The translations under genes and the position numbers were made by a program. Positions 26,778 to 33,786 of a stretch of DNA of 64,000 nt are shown here, one piece after another (position 1 is the stretch's first letter; each line of letters begins with the position of its first letter). The notes beneath the pieces are model-generated. The model was given only the letters and a program-made list of their open reading frames with translations, did not search any database and was not told the origin of the DNA. This DNA is from Ewingella sp. CoE-038-23 (GTDB lineage: Bacteria; Pseudomonadota; Gammaproteobacteria; Enterobacterales; Enterobacteriaceae): NCBI RefSeq assembly GCF_040419245.1, contig NZ_JAZHOH010000003.1, positions 1-64,000 on the forward strand. Reading direction: 5' to 3'.

Positions 26778-27152
26778 ATGAGTAAACAACTGATGTTCAG
26801 AGCGGAAACGCTGAAGCCGGTCATGATGGATCTGAAAACGAACGGCGGCGCGTTGCTGCTGGTCGGTGAGGAAGGCATTTTTCTGACCGCTGAAAAACCG
26901 TCTTACGTGGGGGCAAAACGCACTATTGCCTATGCCGAAGGGTTTGATCTCGAGCATTGGGATGATATCGGGGAGCTGTTTGTCGCAATGGATGAAGCGA
27001 CAGGCATTGAGGGGGCAATGTTGGAAGTTCTGAACGTTGAACCTGAGATGCTGGAACTGCTGACTAGCCGCGTTGCCGATCTGACGGTGAGCATTGATGG
27101 CGGTGAATTTTCCCTGAGGGCGGCGGTGTGTGAAACGGGCAAAACAGCATGA
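26778..27152 (+). CDS. DUF3085-like hypothetical protein
   Basis: 124 residues, ATG 26778. The opening LMFRAETLKPVMMDLKTNGGALLLVGEEGIFLTAEKP resembles the plasmid/ICE family DUF3085 as I recall it, of unknown function. Acidic, soluble. The stop overlaps the start of the methylase-like gene by 4 nt (ATGA), so the two are co-translated and may work together. Confidence 0.65.
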   Translation: MSKQLMFRAETLKPVMMDLKTNGGALLLVGEEGIFLTAEKPSYVGAKRTIAYAEGFDLEHWDDIGELFVAMDEATGIEGAMLEVLNVEPEMLELLTSRVADLTVSIDGGEFSLRAAVCETGKTA

Positions 27153-27949
27153 GCCAGTTATCTTTTGATTCGCTGTTTTCTCAGCCTGAAATACCGGAGT
27201 CCAGTGCAGTTAAACCGGTTTTCGTGACAGCCGTACCGCACGCTGACGTGATTGTACCTTCCCGGCCTGTGCGCGACAGCGCCGTTTCGCCGCTGGATAA
27301 TCACCGCAAAGATTTTGTGAAACTGTTTCGTGAAACGGCTCGCTATCACAACCGGTATCAGGTGTTCAGGGACTTTGTGACGATGGCCGCCGTGGCTCTG
27401 GAAAATGCCATTTTGCAGTGTGACGAGCTGGAAAATGAATATTTTCAGACGATAGCCGGTTACGAAAAAGACGATTTGAACCGCATGGCACGCTTACTGG
27501 CTCTGGTCACGGAAGGGCTTGATGCCGGTATGTGTGATTTTCTGGGTTCCATTTTTATGGAGCTGGAGATCGGCAGCAAGGACATGGGGCAGTTTTTCAC
27601 TCCGTTTTCCCTGAGCGAGCTGATCGCGGGGCTGGTCATGGGGCAGCGCGTGCAGGAGCTGGCGGATGGTGCGCCCTATGTTACGCTCGATGAGCCGACC
27701 TGCGGCGCAGGCGGTATGGTGATCGCCGCCGCTAAAGTGCTGCTTGACCGTGGCTATAACCCGCAGACGCAGCTGTTAGTGCAGTGCACCGATCTGGATC
27801 CGGTGGCGGCGCGTATGTGCTTTGTGCAGCTGTCCCTGCTGGGCATTCCCGCCTGTGTCAGGATAGGCAACTCGCTGAGCCAGAAAATCACCCGAGAAAT
27901 GTACACGCCATTCTGGTATCGCATTAAGGGCAGTTGCCGGACATTCTGA
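27149..27949 (+). CDS. HsdM-like N6-adenine methylase homologue lacking catalytic motif IV
   Basis: 266 residues. The HsdM signatures DMGQFFTPFSLSELIAGL (about 145-162) and AdoMet motif I DEPTCGAGGMVIAAAKVLL (about 181-199) are clear, followed by TDLDPVAARMCFVQLSL (motif II region). No NPPY/F catalytic motif appears before the protein ends at ...MYTPFWYRIKGSCRTF, where a complete methylase would continue. It may therefore bind AdoMet or DNA without methylating, or be a truncated form. It is coupled to the upstream DUF3085-like gene. Related proteins are common in leading regions of F-like plasmids. Confidence 0.8.
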   Translation: MSQLSFDSLFSQPEIPESSAVKPVFVTAVPHADVIVPSRPVRDSAVSPLDNHRKDFVKLFRETARYHNRYQVFRDFVTMAAVALENAILQCDELENEYFQTIAGYEKDDLNRMARLLALVTEGLDAGMCDFLGSIFMELEIGSKDMGQFFTPFSLSELIAGLVMGQRVQELADGAPYVTLDEPTCGAGGMVIAAAKVLLDRGYNPQTQLLVQCTDLDPVAARMCFVQLSLLGIPACVRIGNSLSQKITREMYTPFWYRIKGSCRTF

Positions 27950-28006
27950 GGAGAGGGCAGGGAGCAATCCCTGCTTTTAGCCCGCCAAACACTCTCAGCA
28001 GTCAAA

Positions 28007-28700
28007 CTGCTGCGGCTGCGCCGCGGCGGTCATGCTGCTTCTCCGGCCTGTTTCTCCGGTTTCTCTCTTTCATTACTTTCGTACGTTTCCTCTCCTGGCT
28101 TTCCCTGTTCTTCTTCTTTTTCTTCTTCCTCTGACTATTCCTTTGACCCTTTTCCCTGGTCATCTGTGTCCGGCTTTTCTTTTCCACAACAAATCACCAG
28201 GGCTGGAACCTGTCCCCCTTCGGCTCATGACCAGCAAGCTGGTCAATCGTCGAGCCCGACTACGCTAACCGGCAAGCCGGTAAGCTCCGCGTAACCCCTG
28301 TGGGGTTACGGCCTGACGGCTAGGGTCTGATGGTAAAAAACCAGGTCAACCCCCGCAGCCGGCTGCGCCGCCGCACGGACACTGGCCAGCGACGCTGGCC
28401 GCTAAGGTCGCCGGCGCGTTCCCCGCCGTCGGGTGTGTGCATTCTGCGTGTTCCGGTTTTCACATCTCACGGCCAGCTCTTACGCGGAGGGCTGGGTGTA
28501 GCACCGCCGCCCAGGTTAACGCAAGGGTGAAATGCACGCCTGCGGCGCCCTTGCGTTCCCCCATGCGTCGTCGCTACTTCGCCCTTTGCCGCGAAAGAAC
28601 TCACCGAGAGATGACATTTAACCTGAAGGGGACCTGAAGAATGCACACACAAAACGTCAAGACCGCCGCTCCTGAATCTTCCGAAAGATGGGGGGCGAAA
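28007..28700 (+). repeat. structured leading-region repeat, copy 3 (Frpo/ssi-like)
   Basis: About 690 bp, closest to copy 2. It starts with CTGCTGCGGCTGCGCCGCGG, runs through a C/T-rich tract (28040-28190, with long TTCTTC runs), then the hairpin series: GACCAGC-aa-GCTGGTC, CGTAACCCC-tgt-GGGGTTACG, GGCCAGC-gac-GCTGGCC (28384-28400), and AACGCAAGGG with its complement (28518-28557). It ends in the shared RBS and 20 codons. Fills the gap between the methylase-like gene and the next ORF. Confidence 0.75.
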
Positions 28701-29012
28701 ACCACGACGCTGCGCAGGGGCGGTTTCATTACTGACATTTCGTCGTCTCATCCGTTTGATGTGATCCGCGCCGACGTGGTGATTTCCCGGCTGGAAATTT
28801 ATGCAGGCAACACCTGCGGCCAGCATGCCGAAATTTACGAGTACACCCTGATTTCCAGCGCCGTCGCGCACCTGAAACGCCTGCCGGAAAAAGACCAGAC
28901 GGTGTTTTTGCAGGCGGCGGAAAAGAAAGGCCTGACGCTCACGGACGAGGAAGTTGTCCGCACCGCAAACGCCTATTGCGACCTGCGCAATGAACTGTTT
29001 GAAGAGGAATAG
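28641..29012 (+). CDS. unknown early-gene candidate led by repeat copy 3
   Basis: 123 residues, paralogue of the ORF at 25615. It has the shared 20-residue leader, then GGFITDISSSHPFDVIRADVVISRLE almost unchanged. The body is diverged (AEIYEYTLISSAVAHLKRLPEKDQTVFLQAAEKKGLTLTDEEVVRTANAYCDLRNELFEEE). Soluble and acidic at the C-terminus. No family recognised. It is the first leader-type gene to enter a recipient, about 2.2 kb from nic. Confidence 0.75.
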   Translation: MHTQNVKTAAPESSERWGAKTTTLRRGGFITDISSSHPFDVIRADVVISRLEIYAGNTCGQHAEIYEYTLISSAVAHLKRLPEKDQTVFLQAAEKKGLTLTDEEVVRTANAYCDLRNELFEEE

Positions 29013-29021
29013 CGTCTTTGT

Positions 29022-29045
29022 CGGGCGGTGAACGTCAGCTGCCCG
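29022..29045 (+). repeat. intergenic hairpin
   Basis: CGGGC and GCCCG arms around 14 nt, just after the stop of the leader-type ORF; weaker than the other junction hairpins. Confidence 0.45.
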
Positions 29046-29104
29046 GCGCGCTTTTCATGACTCACACCTGACCCAACAACATGATCAACATCGAGGATAA
29101 TATT

Positions 29105-29929
29105 ATGCGTTTAGCGTCTCGCTTTGGTGCCAAAAATCAGATCCGCCGTGACCGTCCGCTGACCAATGACGAGCTGGCCAGCGTCGTCCCGAGCGTGTTT
29201 TCAGAAGAAAAACACGGCTCCCGCAGTGACCGTTATACCTATATTCCGACCATTCAGCTGCTCGACAGCCTGCGCAAAGAAGGCTTTCAGCCGTTCTTTG
29301 CCTGTCAGACCCGCGTGCGGGATGAGGCCAGGAAAGGCCATACCAAACACATGCTGCGGCTGCGCCGCGAAAATCAAATCAACGGCTGCGAAGTGCCGGA
29401 AATTATCCTGCTCAATTCACACGACGGCAGCAGCAGTTATCAGATGTTGCCCGGCATTTTCCGCTTTGTTTGTTCGAACGGCATGGTGTGCGGTGAGGAC
29501 TTTGGCGAGGTGCGTGTCCCCCACAAAGGCGACGTCACCGGGCAGGTTATTGAGGGGGCGTATGAGGTGCTCGGCATCTTTGACAAGGTCGATGAGCACA
29601 TGAATATCATGAAAGACATGCCCCTCAACCGGGATGAACAAGACCTGTTTGCCCAGGCGGCGCTCATGTATCGCTACGGGGAAGACGATAAAAAAATCCC
29701 CGTTACCCCGGCGAGTGTATTAATGCCACGACGCAGAGAAGACTGCCAAAATGATTTGTGGGTGACCTTTCAGCGGGTGCAGGAAAATATGATTAAGGGC
29801 GGCTTAACCGGTCGCAACGAAAAAGGAAAACGCACCACGACGCGCGCGATTAACGGTATTGACGGCGACGTGAAATTAAACCGGGCGCTGTGGATGATTG
29901 CCGAGCAGTTTAAAAAAATGAAGGCGTAA
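29105..29929 (+). CDS. DUF932 family protein (YfjQ-like)
   Basis: 274 residues matching the DUF932 proteins found on plasmids and in prophage-like islands (for example E. coli YfjQ): MRLASRFGAKNQIRRDRPLT, YTYIPTIQLLDSLRKEGFQPFFACQTRVRD, VPEIILLNSHDGSSSYQM and GIDGDVKLNRALW. Function unknown. I prefer the ATG at 29105, because known members start there and GAGG lies upstream; an in-frame ATG exists at 29081. Leading-region gene facing oriT. Confidence 0.88.
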   Translation: MRLASRFGAKNQIRRDRPLTNDELASVVPSVFSEEKHGSRSDRYTYIPTIQLLDSLRKEGFQPFFACQTRVRDEARKGHTKHMLRLRRENQINGCEVPEIILLNSHDGSSSYQMLPGIFRFVCSNGMVCGEDFGEVRVPHKGDVTGQVIEGAYEVLGIFDKVDEHMNIMKDMPLNRDEQDLFAQAALMYRYGEDDKKIPVTPASVLMPRRREDCQNDLWVTFQRVQENMIKGGLTGRNEKGKRTTTRAINGIDGDVKLNRALWMIAEQFKKMKA

Positions 29930-29947
29930 CATTTTGCATTTACATTA

Positions 29948-29967
29948 GGGAGAGTGTTCGCTCTCCC
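29948..29967 (+). repeat. intergenic hairpin
   Basis: GGGAGAG-tgttcg-CTCTCCC, perfect 7-bp arms, 19 nt before the next start codon. Confidence 0.75.
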
Positions 29968-29986
29968 TGTGCATAAGGTCAACAGT

Positions 29987-30277
29987 ATGGAAAAGATTCA
30001 CGGCATGACATGCAGCACGGCACATATAACGCCGGGCGATGGGGAAATTTTATCGCAATACGTTAACGAAAAATTCCCCTGGGTATTTGACACCGGCTAT
30101 GGCTATCTTTTAATGCTGCGTGAATACCGGTATCCGGTATTGAAATTAAAAGAAATGGGGATTTCAAAGCCCGTGAGGAAGTTGGTGTTTTGTATGCGCA
30201 AACAACATCAAATAGGGATGATCTGTTTTGACCCGGACGCTGATACTCTTGACGGGTACAAAGTTTTTGAATGGTAG
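29987..30277 (+). CDS. DUF5983-like hypothetical protein
   Basis: 96 residues, ATG 29987 with AAGG upstream. The sequence STAHITPGDGEILSQYVNEKFPWVFDTGYGYLLML resembles the DUF5983 family seen next to DUF932 genes; I am moderately sure. Role unknown. It follows the DUF932 gene by 57 nt with a perfect hairpin between. It is the plus-strand leading-region gene nearest to oriT. Confidence 0.65.
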   Translation: MEKIHGMTCSTAHITPGDGEILSQYVNEKFPWVFDTGYGYLLMLREYRYPVLKLKEMGISKPVRKLVFCMRKQHQIGMICFDPDADTLDGYKVFEW

Positions 30278-30404
30278 CGGTTTATCTGTCCGGCGCAATC
30301 GAAAAGCGCCGGATATTTCCCATCATTACCCGATACTCCCCCCGAAGTATTTCCCTTCCCGTGCCATAAAATCAGAAAACGTATACGAATGCCTCACAAT
30401 TCCA

Positions 30405-30947
30405 TTATTGATTATTTTCTTTTGTGTCTGTATTTACGGATGCCGATGACCTGACCAGAAGCGGATTTTCGTCACGCTGGGCGGTTTGTTTATTTTGAAT
30501 CATTTGTGTAGCCAGCAGGATGCGATATATATTTTTAATATCGGTTGAGTAGGCGCGTCGCTGCACGATGAGCTTCGGTGACGGACCGGTGTTATACATC
30601 CCGACGCTGTCCCAGTTTTTACCGTAAGCCCGGAAATTGTGCGCGAGTACCCAGGCGCCGGTGTAAATACAGGTACAGGGTTCTTTCAGTAACCGTTCAC
30701 GGGTAATATCAAATTTTCGCAGCGCCGCATAATGTGAACTGTTAACCTGCATGCCGCAGACATCTTCTGTTTTATTACGGTTACGGTCATTAATGGCGTC
30801 CATTCTGAGCCGCGACTCTTTTATTGAAATTGCGGTCAGTAAAAGCGGGTCAATACCGTAATCGCGTCCCGCCTTGTTAAAACACATTTCCGGGCTGGCC
30901 TGGGCAGAAAACACCGCCGCCAGCGTAAGCAGAGCACACAATTTCAT
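30405..30947 (-). CDS. lytic transglycosylase, VirB1/orf169-like
   Basis: 180-residue periplasmic peptidoglycan hydrolase, expected to open the cell wall for the transfer machinery. Signal peptide MKLCALLTLAAVFSAQA; SLT fold with FNKAGRDYGIDPLLLTAISIKESRL (catalytic Glu in IKES), CGMQVN and SVGMYNTGPS. This corresponds to orf169/gene X of F and P19 of R1, which also sits between oriT and the leading region. Unlike its leading-region neighbours it is on the minus strand. The C-terminal tail is polar and extended. Confidence 0.92.
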   Translation of the reverse strand: MKLCALLTLAAVFSAQASPEMCFNKAGRDYGIDPLLLTAISIKESRLRMDAINDRNRNKTEDVCGMQVNSSHYAALRKFDITRERLLKEPCTCIYTGAWVLAHNFRAYGKNWDSVGMYNTGPSPKLIVQRRAYSTDIKNIYRILLATQMIQNKQTAQRDENPLLVRSSASVNTDTKENNQ

Positions 30948-31148
30948 TATTTTATATTCCCCAGGAATGCGCCGGATAAGCGCGGCGTGATTTCTGGCGA
31001 AAATACGCTTTCACCTTTCCCGATGCAAGATAATTAGTTACAGACGCGCACAGGGCGCTCTGCGAACGCCTTCTGATGTCACCACGGAATTAAATAAATC
31101 AACAGAATAGGGATATTTCACCAGGCCGCTTTTTCTTACAACTTACAT

Positions 31149-31175
31149 CACACCCCACGCAAGATTTCATCTTGC
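31149..31175 (-). other. oriT nic site and TraI recognition inverted repeat
   Basis: On the minus strand the sequence GCGTGGGGTGT then GATG reproduces the F nic core GCGTGGGGTGT^GG, placing the nick between 31150 and 31149. Next to it lies GCAAGAT-ttc-ATCTTGC (31159-31175), the hairpin expected beside nic. The nicked and transferred strand is the minus strand, so the region to the left enters first. This agrees with the gene order (tra last). Confidence 0.88.
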
Positions 31176-31244
31176 AGTTTTGTTGTTGTAATTCATGGTG
31201 TTAACCGTGATTTTTAATGTAATTTTACAAGCATCCCGGAAAGT

Positions 31245-31616
31245 GTGTGCTAATTAGCACACTCTGCAGTGCTGAATGGTGTGTTAATGAGGTGCCGTAT
31301 TGTGTGTGTTTACAGTGCCTGATGGTGTGTTAATTCGGCACTCTAACCAGCACCGTATGGTGTGATAATGGTGTGTTTTGTTAAATATCAATAAATTAAA
31401 TAGTTCACAATGGTGTGTGGTGCTTAATCCACACACCCATTTTTTGGATTGGTGCCTAATTAACACACATCAAAATACCCGTCAGTGCTGGCAAATACGC
31501 CTAAAAATGGCGTGCAGTGCCTGATTCACACACATGAAATTCTTCCACAGCGCTGGATTAACACACCCCAACCAAAACGGACGATGTTAATTTGCAGTGC
31601 CGTATTGACACACACT
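31245..31616. repeat. oriT repeat array (probable TraM/accessory protein sites)
   Basis: A perfect palindrome GTGTGC-TAATTA-GCACAC (31245-31262) is followed by about ten copies of a mixed motif. One form is CAGTGCCTGATGGTGTGTTAAT (near 31267, 31291, 31313, 31348); the other is GTGCCTGATTCACACAC (near 31451, 31514, 31548, 31594). At the junction is a second palindrome, GGTGTGTGG-8nt-CCACACACC (31412-31437). The array fills the space between nic and traM, where F has its sbm and IHF sites. Confidence 0.75.
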
Positions 31617-31751
31617 GAGTTTCGGCAGAATAATCGCCACCAACAGAATAACACCTTTCGCTTTATCTCACCCATGCGGTTGCCTAATACCTCGGGAAAT
31701 AACGCGAACATCACCGGCAATAAACCCCAGCCGGACACACAGGAAAAAGAG

Positions 31752-32141
31752 ATGGCCAGACGCAATATTTATTTCAAAGAAAAAACCGAAAGGGAAGTGT
31801 TGGAGCTGGTGCAGATTGAGCTGCAAAACGGTGCCACGCACGGCGAGGTGAACTTTTCCTCCGTGGTCAATGAACTGGTTAACATCGGGCTGATGGTAAA
31901 AAAACACCAGGGAGAAGGAAATAGCTTTGACCAGGAAGGGTTTAACCGGGATTTAATGCGCAAAGTTTCCGGCAGCCGTGAAGGCATCAGCATTATGATG
32001 GCCATGATGTCAGAAATATATTTGCAGCTGCGCGGTGAGAGCGGGAATGAAAAACTGGAGGAACTGCTCGACAGAAACCTCTCCGGTATGAGCGCTGCCG
32101 AAGACAGGTCAGAGTCAAAACATTTTATTGCAGAAGAGTGA
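31752..32141 (+). CDS. traM: relaxosome protein TraM
   Basis: Tetrameric oriT-binding protein that links the relaxosome to TraD. The 129 residues (F TraM has 127) have an N-terminal RHH-like region (ARRNIYFKEKTEREVLELVQIELQNGATHGEVNFSSVVNELVNIGLMV) and a C-terminal helical tetramerisation domain. The frame stays open through the oriT repeats back to 31485, but the ATG at 31752 with GGAAAAAGAG gives the TraM length. It probably binds the array directly upstream and autoregulates. Confidence 0.88.
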   Translation: MARRNIYFKEKTEREVLELVQIELQNGATHGEVNFSSVVNELVNIGLMVKKHQGEGNSFDQEGFNRDLMRKVSGSREGISIMMAMMSEIYLQLRGESGNEKLEELLDRNLSGMSAAEDRSESKHFIAEE

Positions 32142-32145
32142 AGTT

Positions 32146-32170
32146 TATGCCGGGCTGGTTGCCCGGCATA
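32146..32170. terminator. bidirectional terminator-like hairpin after traM
   Basis: TATGCCGGGC-tggtt-GCCCGGCATA, perfect 10-bp arms between the traM stop and the stop of the converging RHH gene. No long T tract. Confidence 0.55.
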
Positions 32171-32184
32171 CCTTGTCAGGATAA

Positions 32185-32799
32185 CTAAGATCCCAATTCG
32201 TTATTTTCCTTATTCGTTAACGGGTTCTCCGCCACCGCCACCTTAGACACAATGAATTCATCGAACAGCATCGCCAGCGAACGCAGTCGTTTTATTTCCT
32301 CATTTTCGGGCAACTGCTGCTCAGTGAAATAATTGAGTGACCCTAACAGGCGCTGAACGATTTCCTGATTCATACTGCGCTGATTAAACCGCGCGCTGAT
32401 TTCCATGTCCTTTTTTAAATTCACCGGGAAACTGCTGCTGAAGCGGCGCATTTTACCGGCCACAAACTGCCGCTTATCATCCACCACCGTGGCTTCCTGG
32501 GCATATTTTTCCCGCAGCATATCCAGGTGCGCCTGAATAAACTCATCAAACAAACGGGCCAGGGCTAATAATCGCTCTCCCTCCTCGGTTTTAATAATGG
32601 GTTTTTTCGGGGTGAAATCCAGCGACTGAATCAACCGGCCCACCACCTCATCGTTCATGCTGACCCCGCGAACGCGGGCGGCAATGCGCAACTCCAGCAG
32701 CAGATTTTCAGGCGCCCAGAGTACGCGGTAACGCACTTCGCCCATCGTATATTTTCTCGGACGGCCGCGCCGTTCGTATATCTTCTCTTTTACTTTCAT
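32185..32799 (-). CDS. tandem ribbon-helix-helix (Arc/TraY-like) regulator
   Basis: 204 residues with two RHH units. The first is GEVRYRVLWAPENLLLELRIAARVRGVSMNDEVVGRLIQSL (about 20-60); the second is RFSSSFPVNLKKDMEISARFNQRSMNQEIVQRLLGSL (about 120-158). Each is followed by a similar helical segment (EGERLLALARLFDEFI and NEEIKRLRSLAMLFDEFI), so the gene arose by internal duplication. TraY of F is also a tandem RHH protein but is shorter and lies in the tra operon. Here the gene is divergent from traA and no traJ is present, so it may combine oriT binding and tra control; that is inference. Confidence 0.8.
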   Translation of the reverse strand: MKVKEKIYERRGRPRKYTMGEVRYRVLWAPENLLLELRIAARVRGVSMNDEVVGRLIQSLDFTPKKPIIKTEEGERLLALARLFDEFIQAHLDMLREKYAQEATVVDDKRQFVAGKMRRFSSSFPVNLKKDMEISARFNQRSMNQEIVQRLLGSLNYFTEQQLPENEEIKRLRSLAMLFDEFIVSKVAVAENPLTNKENNELGS

Positions 32800-32882
32800 A
32801 TTTTTGTGCCTGATTGAAATAACACAGGAAATGAGAGTGTGAGCCTACTACCGGTGAATGATAAGAAATATCTTAGAAACTG

Positions 32883-32912
32883 AAAAAACTGTGATATGTG
32901 TCACAGTTTTTT
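32883..32912 (+). promoter_or_regulatory. perfect palindrome upstream of traA: CRP-type site and/or terminator
   Basis: AAAAAACTGTGA-tatgtg-TCACAGTTTTTT with 12-bp arms. The core TGTGA-N6-TCACA equals the CRP consensus half-sites and spacing, and lies between the divergent RHH gene and traA. The T run reaches 32919, so the same element could stop rightward transcription from traM. Confidence 0.65.
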
Positions 32913-32998
32913 TTTTTTTGACTCAATGTAAGATAGGCGGGCGTTACGTCTGTTTACGCACGCTGACATTTTTATTTCTCAAATCGAGGTTTTTTATA

Positions 32999-33424
32999 AT
33001 GAAATCAGTGATGAACGATTCCGGTATGACGGAAGGGGTAGCGGTAGCTTTGCCTGAAGGGGGACATAATCTCCAGAAAGGGGGTATCGGCAACCTCCCA
33101 TTTTACTTTAGTGCTTTTTATTCTCACCGTATTAAACCCGTTATTTCGCAGTCTCCCGCCGCCCGGCGAAATCTTATTTTCTTTGCGCTGGCCCTCGCGG
33201 TTGTTATTTCCCCTCACCTGGTTCACGCAACGGATTTAATGGCCACGCAAAAAGCGGATGCCAATGATACTTTTGGTCACGGCTCGACGGTGGAGTGGGT
33301 GTTATACGTGGCGGAAATTATCGTGTCGGTGACCGGTTTTATTAAAACCCGTAACCCGATGGTATTCGCCGGCCTTATTATGCTCATCCTTATCACCCGC
33401 GCTTTCTTCGCCCTCATCAATTAA
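32999..33424 (+). CDS. traA: F-type propilin TraA
   Basis: Precursor of the pilus subunit, 141 residues against 121 in F, with a long leader. After the second hydrophobic leader part (LIFFALALAVVISPHLVHA) the mature pilin begins near TDLMATQKADANDTFGHGSTVEWVLYVAEIIVSVTGFIKTRNPMVFAGLIMLILITRAFFALIN, with the two membrane helices of F pilin and the TRNP turn. The ATG at 32999 follows GAGG. First gene of the tra operon here; no F-like traQ chaperone was recognised. Confidence 0.92.
   Translation: MKSVMNDSGMTEGVAVALPEGGHNLQKGGIGNLPFYFSAFYSHRIKPVISQSPAARRNLIFFALALAVVISPHLVHATDLMATQKADANDTFGHGSTVEWVLYVAEIIVSVTGFIKTRNPMVFAGLIMLILITRAFFALIN
33040..33051 (+). promoter_or_regulatory. ops-like element inside the traA leader
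   Basis: AGCGGTAGCTTT matches the RfaH-recruiting ops core GCGGTAGC; only the first G of GGCGGTAG differs. It lies about 130 nt downstream of the putative promoter region, early in a very long operon that also encodes an RfaH paralogue (36528-37067). Confidence 0.5.
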
Positions 33425-33432
33425 TTCCTCCT

Positions 33433-33735
33433 ATGGACCAGGACTCGTTGAAATATCGATTCCCGGAAACTCTCAATCAGCAAAAACGCGTTGCCGGACT
33501 GCCACCCGAAGAAGCCTTTGTGCTTTTAGCCTGTGGGGTGACGGGGTTCTTCTGCGACATTTTTATCGTGATGCTGTGCGTGGGTGCCGTTCTGTGGCTG
33601 CTTATCCGACACCTTAAAAAAGGCCAGGGCTCATGGTGGCTCTTAAACCTTCTTTACTGGTATCTGCCAACGGTGCTTTTCCGGGTGCAATTCAGGCGGG
33701 TGCCTGATTCAGGCAACCGTCACTGGATGCAGTAA
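33433..33735 (+). CDS. traL: pilus assembly membrane protein TraL
   Basis: 100 residues, VirB3-like inner-membrane component. It shows YRFPETLNQQKRVAGLPPEEA at the N-terminus, one or two membrane helices (FVLLACGVTGFFCDIFIVMLCVGAVLWLLI), and the C-terminal WLLNLLYWYLPTVLFRVQFRRVPDS typical of TraL. Its start is 8 nt after the traA stop with TCCT/AGGA-like spacing. Position between traA and traE is as in F. Confidence 0.93.
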   Translation: MDQDSLKYRFPETLNQQKRVAGLPPEEAFVLLACGVTGFFCDIFIVMLCVGAVLWLLIRHLKKGQGSWWLLNLLYWYLPTVLFRVQFRRVPDSGNRHWMQ

Positions 33736-33786
33736 CGTGTGCGCCACTTTCGGGTGGCGCCTTTTCCCTGCCCGAAGGAAGAAACG

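Noticed and set aside
28040..28190. C/T-rich tract with long TTCTTC runs as a gene
   Set aside because: Low-complexity pyrimidine tract inside repeat copy 3, partly shared with copy 2; no protein-like frame.
28437..28637. 66-codon frame conserved in all three repeats (also 21160-21360, 25408-25611)
   Set aside because: It lies over the hairpins; the third-copy and covariation pattern fits structure, not codons. Arg/Cys-rich and no ribosome site. Kept only its last eight codons as a possible upstream ORF.
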